From an uncultured Phascolarctobacterium sp. (GTDB lineage Bacteria; Bacillota; Negativicutes; Acidaminococcales; Acidaminococcaceae), in the NCBI GenBank assembly GCA_900551745.1, contig URXA01000011.1, positions 1-41,554 of the forward strand: DNA of 41,554 nucleotides, written 5' to 3'. The translations under genes and the position numbers were made by a program. The notes below the pieces were generated by a model. The model was not told where the DNA came from, searched no databases, and saw nothing but the letters and a program-made list of their open reading frames with translations. Of this stretch, positions 31,285-38,889 are shown piece after piece. Within the stretch, counting starts at the first letter, position 1, and every line of letters begins with the position of its first letter.

Positions 31285-31365
31285 ATGATTGAGTGTTCGA
31301 AGTCTGCTGTGTATCTGGAAGGTGTAGATTTGGATACTTATTTGAATGGAGCAGACAAATGGTGA
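31285..31365 (+). CDS. Candidate 26-residue peptide before an acetyltransferase gene
   Basis: ATG 31285 follows AGAGGATG and opens a frame of 26 residues (MIECSKSAVYLEGVDLDTYL and six more) that ends in TGA inside the start of the next gene. The overlap could couple translation of the acetyltransferase. No family is recognised and chance cannot be excluded. Confidence 0.35.
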   Translation: MIECSKSAVYLEGVDLDTYLNGADKW

Positions 31366-31772
31366 AAATTTATAAGTTTTTGTGCACGGAAGCAAAAACT
31401 ATTAGAGAAAAAGTTTTTATGGAAGAACAAGGTTTTAAAAATGAATTTGATGAATATGACGAAATGGCTCCGCATGCAGTACTATTTATGGAAGGACGGG
31501 CTGTGGCGACAGGCAGGTTACTTCAGGGAGAGCGGCGGGGGGAGTTTATTATTGGCAGGGTGGCTGTTTTGCCAGAGTTCCGTGGCATAAATTTAGGGGA
31601 ACAAGTCATGCTGGCGTTGGAACAGGAAGCACGCAGACTGGGCGGTAAGCGAATCAGTTTATCTGCTCAATGTCGTGCCAGCGGCTTTTACCGGACTTTA
31701 GGCTACCGGGAAATTGGTGCGGCATATTTGGATGAATTTTGTCCGCATATTTTAATGGAAAAAAGCTTGTAA
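31359..31772 (+). CDS. GNAT-family N-acetyltransferase (YjcF/ElaA-like)
   Basis: The 137-residue protein matches the YjcF/ElaA-like GNAT group: EAKTIREKVFMEEQGF near the start, GRVAVLPEFRGINLGEQVM and FYRTLGYREIG near the end. It has an acetyl-CoA loop (FRGINLGEQ). ATG 31359 follows GGAG by seven bases and overlaps the upstream candidate peptide. It ends the accessory block before parS 2. Confidence 0.88.
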   Translation: MVKIYKFLCTEAKTIREKVFMEEQGFKNEFDEYDEMAPHAVLFMEGRAVATGRLLQGERRGEFIIGRVAVLPEFRGINLGEQVMLALEQEARRLGGKRISLSAQCRASGFYRTLGYREIGAAYLDEFCPHILMEKSL

Positions 31773-31824
31773 AATAAAAAACAGATTTTGGTGAAGTTTT
31801 AGTAAAAGCATATTTCATTAAATA

Positions 31825-31856
31825 TGTGGATAAAACTGTGGGTTATGTTGATAAAA
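31825..31856 (+). promoter_or_regulatory. DnaA-box pair upstream of parA
   Basis: TGTGGATAA (31825-31833) is an exact DnaA box and TGTTGATAA (31848-31856) is a one-base variant in the same orientation, with TGTGGGTTA between them. The 31773-32091 intergenic stretch also holds parS 2 and A/T-rich sequence. A role in control of parA or as an accessory origin element is inference. Confidence 0.55.
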
Positions 31857-31906
31857 ACCAAAAGTAATGATAATAAAAGCAAAGCTGGAATAAGTTTTTG
31901 CTGTGA

Positions 31907-31952
31907 AGAATCATCCAGTAATGTTTCACGTGAAACATTACTGGATGATTCT
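31907..31952. promoter_or_regulatory. parS: parS site 2 inside a 46-bp perfect palindrome
   Basis: The core TGTTTCACGTGAAACA (31922-31937) is an exact parS. The symmetry continues outward for 15 further bases per arm (31907-31921 with 31938-31952), giving 46 perfectly palindromic bases. It is not followed by a T-run longer than three, so it is not an obvious terminator. Confidence 0.95.
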
Positions 31953-32091
31953 GTTTAAAAGAACCCAGTTTGAAATAAAGTAAGTGAATTTTCATTTTTA
32001 CTATAGGTGAAACACTTAATTTGTGATAAAATGGGAAACAGATGAAATTAAAATAATTTATTTTGAAGATATTAAGGGTGAGGTGAAGGTT

Positions 32092-32853
32092 TTGGTTAAG
32101 GTTATCGCTATTGCCAATCAGAAAGGCGGCGTCGGTAAAACTACGACTACTGTCAATTTAGCGGCGTGTCTGGCACAGAAGGGCCGCAAAGTATTATTGA
32201 TAGATTCTGATCCGCAGGGTAATTCTACCAGTGGGTTGGGATTTGATAAGCGTGATATCAAAAAATGTATTTATGATACGTTGATCGATGATGTGCCTAT
32301 GAAAGAACTTATCATACGCAGTTCCTATGATAATTTGGACGTGCTGCCGGCAACGATCCAGCTGGCAGGAGCCGAGATCGAACTGGTAAGCCTGATGAAT
32401 AGAGAAGGCCGCCTGAAAAGCTCATTGGAACGTGTTAAGCACGATTATGATTATGTGCTGATCGACTGCCCGCCGTCTTTAGGATTGCTGACGATCAACG
32501 CGCTGACGGCTGCCAGTTCGGTACTGATCCCGATTCAGTGCGAATTTTATGCCTTGGAAGGTGTTAGTCAGCTGATGAATACGATAAAATTAGTACAGAG
32601 AAATCTGAATCCGGCTTTAAAGCTGGAGGGCGTAGTGATGACGATGTATGACGCAAGGACCAATTTATCGGCCGACGTTGTCGATGAAGTAAAAAAATAT
32701 TTTGAAACGAAAATGTACAATACTATTATCCCGCGCAACGTACGCTTGAGTGAAGCTCCCAGCCATGGACAGCCGGTCATTGTCTACGACCCCAAATCCA
32801 AGGGTGCGATGGTTTACCAGGAGCTGGCACGGGAGGTAATCGGTGATGAATAA
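32092..32853 (+). CDS. parA: Chromosome-partitioning ATPase ParA/Soj
   Basis: The 253-residue Walker-type ATPase has the deviant Walker A KGGVGKTT (about residues 11-18), the DSDPQGNSTSGLG segment and DCPPSLGLL. It works with ParB to segregate origins. TTG 32092 gives the normal Soj length, eight bases after GAGG; the frame extends to a GTG at 32023 that would add 23 residues not seen in the family. It overlaps parB by eight bases. Confidence 0.96.
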   Translation: MVKVIAIANQKGGVGKTTTTVNLAACLAQKGRKVLLIDSDPQGNSTSGLGFDKRDIKKCIYDTLIDDVPMKELIIRSSYDNLDVLPATIQLAGAEIELVSLMNREGRLKSSLERVKHDYDYVLIDCPPSLGLLTINALTAASSVLIPIQCEFYALEGVSQLMNTIKLVQRNLNPALKLEGVVMTMYDARTNLSADVVDEVKKYFETKMYNTIIPRNVRLSEAPSHGQPVIVYDPKSKGAMVYQELAREVIGDE

Positions 32854-33814
32854 AAAAGGTTTAGGTAAAGGCCTGGGTGCAATTTTTGGTGATGCAGCGG
32901 ATCCGGTCAATACAGCGGTAGAACCGGTGCGTAGTGACGAAGAAAAGAAGGAGCTGCCTCTTAAAGATATTGTTCCTAATCCACATCAGCCGCGGCAGGT
33001 GTTTGATGCAGCGAAACTGGCAGAATTAGTTGAATCTATCAAACTGCATGGAGTAATTCAGCCGTTAGTAGTGCGCAAACACGGCCGCAAATATGAGATC
33101 GTTGCCGGAGAACGTCGCTGGCGTGCTTCCAAGGATGCCAAACTGAAAACGGTTCCGGTCATTATTCGTGATTATGACGATGCAACGATGATGGAAATCG
33201 CGTTGGTGGAAAATATTCAGCGTCATGATCTTAATCCTTTGGAAGAAGCAGAAGGTATCAAACGACTGATGACCGAATGCAGACTGACACAGGAAGATGC
33301 TGCCAAAAAAGTTGGCCGCAGCCGTACTGCTGTTGCTAATCTGCTGCGGCTGTTAAATTTACCGAGGCAGATCAGAGAATATGTTTCACGTGAAACATTG
33401 ACGATGGGACAGGTAAAACCGCTGCTTTCTTTGAATAATGAAAAGCAGCAGCTTGAAGTTGCTGCGGCTATTATTGAAAAAGGCTGGAGCTCACGTACAG
33501 TGGAAGACGTTGTCAAAGAGCTGAAAGCCGGGCGCAGATTTAAGGTTACTGAAGAAACAGTGATTGTTGCTGCGGAAAAATCAGATAATAAAAAAGAAAA
33601 GGCGGCCGCGGCAGGAGATGTTTTTACCAGCGATTTTCAAAACAGGTTGGTAGAATTATTGGGAACAAAGGTCAAAGTTGTGCCCAAGGATGAAAAAAAA
33701 GGTAAAATAGAGATAGAATATTATTCTCCGGAGGATCTTGAGAGGATATATGATTTACTGAACAGACCGGCGCAGCAGCCGTTAAAAAGGAAGAAACCCT
33801 GGCTGTCTGTTTAA
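32846..33814 (+). CDS. parB: Chromosome-partitioning protein ParB/Spo0J
   Basis: The 322-residue CTP-dependent clamp begins MNKKGLGKGLGAIFGD, has VPNPHQPR, the GERRWRASK box, ENIQRHDLNPLEEA and the HTH (LTQEDAAKKVGRSRTAVANL), and contains VSRET, encoded by an embedded parS. It loads at parS and spreads along DNA. ATG 32846 follows GGGAGG. The C-terminal ~60 residues form the dimerisation domain after a linker of charged residues. Confidence 0.97.
   Translation: MNKKGLGKGLGAIFGDAADPVNTAVEPVRSDEEKKELPLKDIVPNPHQPRQVFDAAKLAELVESIKLHGVIQPLVVRKHGRKYEIVAGERRWRASKDAKLKTVPVIIRDYDDATMMEIALVENIQRHDLNPLEEAEGIKRLMTECRLTQEDAAKKVGRSRTAVANLLRLLNLPRQIREYVSRETLTMGQVKPLLSLNNEKQQLEVAAAIIEKGWSSRTVEDVVKELKAGRRFKVTEETVIVAAEKSDNKKEKAAAAGDVFTSDFQNRLVELLGTKVKVVPKDEKKGKIEIEYYSPEDLERIYDLLNRPAQQPLKRKKPWLSV
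33382..33397. promoter_or_regulatory. parS: parS site 3, inside parB
   Basis: An exact TGTTTCACGTGAAACA lies within parB and encodes V-S-R-E-T. A parS inside spo0J/parB is also known in Bacillus subtilis, so this location is conserved. Confidence 0.95.
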
Positions 33815-33895
33815 AATAAAGTGCTGCTGTATTGGTGAAAGAATGAAGTAAGTGCAAAGGATCTTGCAAGCGCAGCGCTTACCGGGAGGAGAATT

Positions 33896-34600
33896 ATGGT
33901 CGGTTTGGGAACGCTGGTTAACTCCGGAGCGATTTTAGCCGGAGCTGCCGCAGGATTATTGCTGCGGCGCGGACTGCCGGAAAAATGGCAGGAAAGCATC
34001 ATGCAGGGTGTGGCACTGTGTATTATTGTTATTGGTGTGCAGATGGCTTTTAAAAGTGAAAATATCATGGTTGTTATTTTCAGTATTGTTTTAGGGGCTA
34101 TCGTTGGCGAAGGTATCGATATCGATACGAAGCTGCAAAGATTTGGCGACTGGATCGGCAGCAAGCTGATTGGCGGACAGGATGCCGGAGCTGCCAAAGC
34201 TATTGGCGAAGGTTTTGTTGCTGCCAGCCTGATTTATTGTGTGGGCGCAATGGCCATTATCGGAAGTCTGCAGGATGGATTAAAAGGTGATACAACGATC
34301 TTATTCGCTAAGTCGACTTTGGATGGGATCATTGCTATTATCTTGACAGCTAATCTTGGTGTCGGCGTTGCTTTGTCAGCAGTAAGCGTGCTGTTATATC
34401 AGGGGACCCTGACTTTGCTGGCCGGGGTACTGGAGCCAGTATTAACTACTAGTATTTTAAATGAAGTAACTGCTACGGGCGGTATGCTGATTATGGCGAT
34501 TGGTGTCAATATGCTGAAGGTCGTGCAGATTCGTATTTCTAATCTGCTGCCGGCAGTGCTTTGGGCTGGAATCATCGTTGCAGTTTCAGGTCTTTTATAA
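33896..34600 (+). CDS. DUF554 integral membrane protein
   Basis: A 234-residue protein with about six or seven membrane segments and the DUF554/YqgA pattern (GTLVNSGAILAGAAAGLLL at the start, GEGFVAASLIYCVGAMAIIGSL in the middle). The function is unknown; the family is widespread in Firmicutes. ATG follows GGAGGAG. It precedes the DUF4446 gene by 17 bases and is likely co-transcribed. Confidence 0.9.
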   Translation: MVGLGTLVNSGAILAGAAAGLLLRRGLPEKWQESIMQGVALCIIVIGVQMAFKSENIMVVIFSIVLGAIVGEGIDIDTKLQRFGDWIGSKLIGGQDAGAAKAIGEGFVAASLIYCVGAMAIIGSLQDGLKGDTTILFAKSTLDGIIAIILTANLGVGVALSAVSVLLYQGTLTLLAGVLEPVLTTSILNEVTATGGMLIMAIGVNMLKVVQIRISNLLPAVLWAGIIVAVSGLL

Positions 34601-34617
34601 AAGGAGAAGGAAGAACA

Positions 34618-35103
34618 ATGGAACAGATCAATCAAATTTTGGGCAATAACCTGCTGGTTATAGTAGCGGTATTGCTGGTCTTGATAGTATTTTTGCTGGT
34701 GATGCTGGTAAATATGAATAGTAAGCTGAGAAAATTACAGTGGAAGTATGATTATTTTACTAAGGGCACAACTATGGATTTGGACGAAGTACTTACCCAG
34801 ACTCTGGAAGATGTGCGTGGCGCGGAAGCTAAAATAACAGCTTTGGAAAAGAGCCGTGATGATTTGCGGCTGCGTTTAAAAAGTTGTGTGCAGAATTTAC
34901 GCGTGTTAAGGTATAATGCTTTTGATAATACAGGCAGTGATTTAAGTTATTCTGTAGCTCTGGTTGATGAAGAAAATAATGGTGTGGTGCTTTCAAGTAT
35001 TTATGGCAGAGAAGAAAATCGCTGTTATGCCAAACCGGTCACAGCTGGAAAATCCCAATATGTGCTTTCAAAAGAAGAACAGGAAGTATTGCAGCAAAAA
35101 TGA
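34618..35103 (+). CDS. DUF4446 family membrane-anchored protein
   Basis: The 161-residue protein has one N-terminal membrane helix (about 11-32), a coiled-coil stretch (ALEKSRDDLRLRLKS) and the conserved LRYNAFDNTGSDLSYSVALVDEENNGVVLSSIYGRE region of DUF4446. In many Firmicutes it lies downstream of parB, as here. Function is unknown; the position suggests an envelope or chromosome-linked job. ATG 34618 follows AAGGAGAAGG. Confidence 0.9.
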   Translation: MEQINQILGNNLLVIVAVLLVLIVFLLVMLVNMNSKLRKLQWKYDYFTKGTTMDLDEVLTQTLEDVRGAEAKITALEKSRDDLRLRLKSCVQNLRVLRYNAFDNTGSDLSYSVALVDEENNGVVLSSIYGREENRCYAKPVTAGKSQYVLSKEEQEVLQQK

Positions 35104-35186
35104 GAAAACAGACAAAAAAAGCATCGTTTTAAATGGCCTGCAAGGCTGGCAAAATCAAAAATTAATAGACTGGACTGTATCGTAAA

Positions 35187-35223
35187 GAAAAAACGCTCAC
35201 AAACGATTTGTGGGCGTTTTTTG
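35187..35223 (+). terminator. Terminator after the DUF4446 gene
   Basis: AAAAAACGC-CACAAA and TTTGTG-GCGTTTTTT form a long stem with one mismatch and a CGA loop, followed by T's. It ends the parA-parB-DUF554-DUF4446 block. Confidence 0.9.
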
Positions 35224-35411
35224 ATAATTGGGAGAAAAACCATAATTATTCATTTTTCTGATCAAAAAGAATTTTAAGTGATATTTATTTTAATGAATGT
35301 TATGACAGAAAAATGCTCATACTTTTTTCTGATCTCACATTTTGGAATGCAGGCTTTCGGTATTTGCGAGATCAGTATAAATAATTTAAACACCATAATG
35401 AGTTGGGAAAT

Positions 35412-35443
35412 AAAAAGGACTCCTATATTCATAGGAATCCTTT
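35412..35443 (-). terminator. Terminator of the unknown membrane protein gene
   Basis: Two 6-bp arms (AAAGGA/TCCTTT and TCCTAT/ATAGGA) with one mismatch and an ATTC loop; the A-run on the left becomes a U-run on the minus-strand transcript. It is about 90 bases beyond the stop codon. The gap 35104-35531 otherwise holds only the DUF4446 terminator; an overlapping plus-strand frame there is not supported as a gene. Confidence 0.65.
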
Positions 35444-35531
35444 AAAGAGTATTTTGAAAAAAGTTTTGAAATCATACTTTGGCAAATATATTGATGCATT
35501 TTTATACTTTGTTGATACAAATATCTGCAGC

Positions 35532-35942
35532 TTACATATTTCCGTGGAACAGCTGCAGAAGGATGAACATTATCTGCGCGCTCATCAGGTACTTAAACCA
35601 GATTTTAGCATAAATAAATCCCTGCGGACTTACTTCATAAGCACCGGCAATACGGCCCTGGACGCCGTAAGACTCCAAAGCAGAAAGGAATAAAAGCATA
35701 CATCCGGGTTCCCAGTTGTCACCGGTAATGAGCCAGATACAGTAAAACAAGAAAAGAATATCAATGAGAAAATAAATCAGAAAAAAAATAGTCGTTTTAT
35801 CAATAAAAACAACGTGTACCTTTTTGGTACTTCTGCGCGCTTCAACTATGGCCCGGAAATTATGCAGGAATAAAGCCAGTTCCCGGTGATATATGAAGGA
35901 AAAAACTTTCGCACATAAAAAAATTAAGGGTATATAATGCAT
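35532..35942 (-). CDS. Membrane protein of unknown function
   Basis: This 136-residue protein has a hydrophobic N-terminal segment, a basic middle (RAIVEARRSTKKVHVVFIDK), two strong membrane segments around residues 60-85 and 90-105, and a C-terminal hydrophobic segment. I recognise no family. ATG 35942 follows TAGGAG at five bases, and a perfect 14-bp palindrome covers the ribosome site and start. A TATAAT box lies about 40 bases upstream. Confidence 0.6.
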   Translation of the reverse strand: MHYIPLIFLCAKVFSFIYHRELALFLHNFRAIVEARRSTKKVHVVFIDKTTIFFLIYFLIDILFLFYCIWLITGDNWEPGCMLLFLSALESYGVQGRIAGAYEVSPQGFIYAKIWFKYLMSAQIMFILLQLFHGNM

Positions 35943-35954
35943 AGGAGCTCCTAT
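35941..35954 (-). promoter_or_regulatory. Palindrome over the ribosome-binding site and start codon
   Basis: ATAGGAGCTCCTAT is a perfect 14-bp palindrome in which the GGAG of the ribosome site pairs with CTCC just before the ATG. In RNA it could form a small hairpin that masks initiation, or let two mRNAs pair. Confidence 0.5.
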
Positions 35955-36150
35955 CTGTAATCTATTAACATACAAGGATATTATACATCATATCAAGAAA
36001 AGCTGCCACGCCATTTTCCATGAATTTCGCATACAGTCCGCTTGCAAAGGAAAAAAGTGCCGTGGAAGAGGAGTAAAATAAAAAAAGTCCAAAAAATACA
36101 AAATGGCAAGGTAAATTATTTGTTTTTTGTATGGATTTGCAAAAAAAGAG

Positions 36151-36180
36151 TTGACAAAAGTGTGAAAAATTATTTATAAT
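36151..36180 (+). promoter_or_regulatory. Consensus promoter of the liv transporter locus
   Basis: TTGACA (36151-36156), an 18-base spacer and TATAAT (36175-36180) match the consensus boxes exactly. The leader is about 110 bases. The 35955-36298 gap holds this promoter and the minus-strand upstream region of the membrane protein gene. Confidence 0.85.
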
Positions 36181-36298
36181 TGTGAGCAGATAGTTACAAA
36201 CGTAGCTTTGCCAGGAAAATACTGTTTAAGAGGGGAACAGCGTCGGCTGCTGCATAGAAGTAACCAAATTATATTATTAGGAAAAGGGGAAAGAACAA

Positions 36299-37477
36299 AT
36301 GAAAACCTGGAAAAAAGTTGCCAGTGCTGCTTTGGCAGCGATGGTATTCGCTTCGCTGACAGCAGGCTGCGGCGGCGGAGACAAAAAGAAAGATGCCGCA
36401 AACAGTAACGAAATCGTAGTAGGTGCAAGCTTTGAGCTGACCGGTAATGTCGCCAATTACGGTAAGTCTACTCTTTCTGGCTTAAAAATGGCTTTTGATG
36501 AAGTAAATAAAGCCGGCGGCATTGACGGTAAAAAATTGCGTATCGTGGAAAGCGATAACAAATCGGAACCTTCTGAAGCAGGTAACTCGGTTACCAAGCT
36601 CGTCACTCAGGATAAGGTAATCGCTGTTGTCGGACCGGCAACCAGCGGTTGTGTAGCTGCTTCCACACCTATCACTACTGCTAATAAAGTGCCTTTGATC
36701 GCACCTTGTGCAACGGCGCCGAACATTACTGTCGAAAATGGCAAAGTAAAAGAATTTGTGTTCCGTTCCTGCTTTATCGATCCCTTCCAGGGACGTGTTA
36801 TGGCAGAATTTGCTGATAAAAACCTGAAAGTAAAAAATGTAGCGATTCTGTATGATGCTTCCAGTGATTATTCCAAAGGTTTAGCTGAAGTATTTACTAA
36901 AACTATGGAAGAAAAAGGCGGTAAAATTGTTGCTAAGGAAGCTTTCCTTGCTAAAGACCTTGATTTTAAATCTGCCCTGACGAAAATCAAATCCACTAAT
37001 CCGGAAGCAATTTATATTCCAGGTTATTATGAAGAAGTTGCTAAGATCATCAAACAAACACGTGAATTGGGCTTAAATGTTCCGCTTTTAGGCTGCGATG
37101 GCTGGGATAGCCCGAAGCTTGTTGAAATCGGCGGTCCTGAAGCTTTGAACAATACCTATTTCTCCAGCGCTTATTCTGCACAGGATAAAGAGCCTTCCGT
37201 ACAAAAATTCATCGCCGGTTATAAAGCTATGTATAATAAAGAGCCCGATGTTTTCTGTATGCAGGGTTATAATGCCGGTCTTATTTTAGCTGATGCTATT
37301 AAACGTGCCGGAACTACCGACGGTACCAAATTGGCTGCTGCTATTGCTGCGACCAAAGACTTGTCTGTTGCCAGTGGTAAATTGACTTATGATGCAGATC
37401 ATAACCCGATTACCAGCGCTATTATTATTGAATTGAAAGACGGAGTTCAAACCTTCAAAGAAAAAATCACGCTGTAA
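36299..37477 (+). CDS. livK: Branched-chain amino-acid ABC transporter substrate-binding lipoprotein 1
   Basis: The 392-residue protein is a LivK-type receptor with a lipoprotein signal peptide ending LTAGC (C24), so it is tethered outside the membrane. The two-lobe binding fold shows GASFELTGNVANYG and IAVVGPATSGCVA. It has the general family pattern of peripheral binding proteins for leucine/isoleucine/valine or related amides. It is followed by a very similar paralog at 37621; the second may have a different ligand. Confidence 0.93.
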   Translation: MKTWKKVASAALAAMVFASLTAGCGGGDKKKDAANSNEIVVGASFELTGNVANYGKSTLSGLKMAFDEVNKAGGIDGKKLRIVESDNKSEPSEAGNSVTKLVTQDKVIAVVGPATSGCVAASTPITTANKVPLIAPCATAPNITVENGKVKEFVFRSCFIDPFQGRVMAEFADKNLKVKNVAILYDASSDYSKGLAEVFTKTMEEKGGKIVAKEAFLAKDLDFKSALTKIKSTNPEAIYIPGYYEEVAKIIKQTRELGLNVPLLGCDGWDSPKLVEIGGPEALNNTYFSSAYSAQDKEPSVQKFIAGYKAMYNKEPDVFCMQGYNAGLILADAIKRAGTTDGTKLAAAIAATKDLSVASGKLTYDADHNPITSAIIIELKDGVQTFKEKITL

Positions 37478-37558
37478 TTCAGAAAAAAACTGTTTGTAAA
37501 AGAATATATGAAGATAGAATTCAGGTAGACCCATTGTTTTTTAGATGTTTTTTAGTCC

Positions 37559-37577
37559 GGCGCGTTTAAAACGCGCC
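37559..37577. repeat. 19-bp palindromic hairpin between the two LivK genes
   Basis: GGCGCGTTT, one base and AAACGCGCC form a perfect 9-bp dyad, 80 bases after the first LivK gene. It is not followed by a long T-run, so it may stabilise the upstream message or reduce readthrough. Confidence 0.5.
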
Positions 37578-37620
37578 AGATTAAATATATTTTGCAGTTT
37601 TCATCAGAGGGGGAAAAACA

Positions 37621-38796
37621 ATGAAAAAAGTTACCAAGGTATTCTCAGTAATGGTAGCAAGCGTAGCTTTAGCAGCTATGCTCAGCGGCTGCGGCGGCGA
37701 TAAAAAACCGGCCGGCGGCGATACCATCAAGGTCGGCGGTAATCTTGAGATGACCGGCGGCAGTGCCAGTTTTGGTATTTCTTCGAAAAATGCTATTGAG
37801 CTGGCTTTTAAAAACATTAATGACAAAGGTGGCATTAATGGTAAAAAACTGGAGCTTGTTGTGGCGGATAATAAGTCCGAAGCAGCAGAAGCTACCAATG
37901 CCATGCAGAAGCTGGTTTCTCAGGACAAGGTTGTTGCCGTTATCGGCCCGAACCTTTCTTCGGCTACGATAGCCGCAGGCGCGATCAATAACGGCAGTAA
38001 AGTGCTGGATATTGCACCTATGGCTACCAATCCTAACGTTACAGTTGATCCGGCGACAGGAAAAACAAAAGAATATAATTTCCGCGCCTGCTTCATTGAT
38101 CCGTTCCAGGGTACTGTTATGGCGAACTTTGCTAAAAATGATTTACAGGCAACAAAAGCGGCGATCCTTATCGATAATTCTTCTGACTATGCCAAAGGTC
38201 TGGCGGCGTTCTTTAAAGAGAACTTTATCAAGAACGGCGGCACTGTTGTGGCTGAAGAATCCTATCTGCAAAAGGATACCGATTTTAAAGCTACTTTGAC
38301 TAAAATCAAAGCTGCAGCTCCGGATATTCTTTATGTTCCCGGTTATTACCAGGAAGTTGGTATGATCGTTAAGCAGGGCCGTGAGATGGGTATCGAGATC
38401 CCAATGGCCGGCGGCGATGGCTGGGACAGCGCTAAACTGCCTGAAATAGCAGGTAAGGCGGCACTCAATAATACTTATTTCTCAAGCCTTTATTCTCCTG
38501 ATGACGATTCTGCTTTGAATAAAGCGTTTGTCAGCGAGTATGAAAAGGCTTATAAAGTAAAACCAGACGTTTTTGCAGCGCTTGCTTATGACTCTGCTTT
38601 GCTGGTTGCCGAGGCAATCAAAAATGCAGGCGATACCGATCCGGTGAAAATCGCGCAGTCTATGGCCAAAATCAACGGTTTCCAGGGCGTATCCGGTACC
38701 GTAACATTTGACGCGCAGCATAATCCGGTCAAGAGTGCTGTAATTATTGAACATAAAGACGGCGCTCAAACCTTCAGGACAAAAATCAATCCTTGA
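37621..38796 (+). CDS. livK: Branched-chain amino-acid ABC transporter substrate-binding lipoprotein 2
   Basis: The 391-residue protein is a clear paralog of the one before it (same lipobox position, C24 in LSGCGG; the same GDGWDS and NNTYFSSLYSPDDD region). It is in the same direction with a 143-base gap containing a hairpin. It probably shares the LivH-LivM-LivG-LivF channel. Ligand specificity is not readable. ATG follows GAGGGGG. Confidence 0.93.
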   Translation: MKKVTKVFSVMVASVALAAMLSGCGGDKKPAGGDTIKVGGNLEMTGGSASFGISSKNAIELAFKNINDKGGINGKKLELVVADNKSEAAEATNAMQKLVSQDKVVAVIGPNLSSATIAAGAINNGSKVLDIAPMATNPNVTVDPATGKTKEYNFRACFIDPFQGTVMANFAKNDLQATKAAILIDNSSDYAKGLAAFFKENFIKNGGTVVAEESYLQKDTDFKATLTKIKAAAPDILYVPGYYQEVGMIVKQGREMGIEIPMAGGDGWDSAKLPEIAGKAALNNTYFSSLYSPDDDSALNKAFVSEYEKAYKVKPDVFAALAYDSALLVAEAIKNAGDTDPVKIAQSMAKINGFQGVSGTVTFDAQHNPVKSAVIIEHKDGAQTFRTKINP

Positions 38797-38829
38797 TAAA
38801 AATCCACAATTAATTTTTGCAATGGTGCG

Positions 38830-38850
38830 GGCTGTGGTATTACCACAGCC
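38830..38850 (+). terminator. Attenuating hairpin between livK2 and livH
   Basis: GGCTGTGGTA, one base and TACCACAGCC form a perfect 10-bp stem 33 bases after the receptor gene. It is not followed by a strong T-run. Such hairpins commonly let the binding protein be made in excess over the channel subunits. Confidence 0.6.
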
Positions 38851-38889
38851 TCATTGCGTTTAATCCACGAGATCAGGAGGACGGGAATT

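Noticed and set aside
32023..32091. 23-residue N-terminal extension of ParA
   Set aside because: The P-loop of Soj-type ParA lies near residue 11; the TTG at 32092 gives that and has a ribosome site.
35403..35693. 96-residue plus-strand frame
   Set aside because: It runs through the terminator and the end of the minus-strand membrane protein gene and has no good ribosome site.
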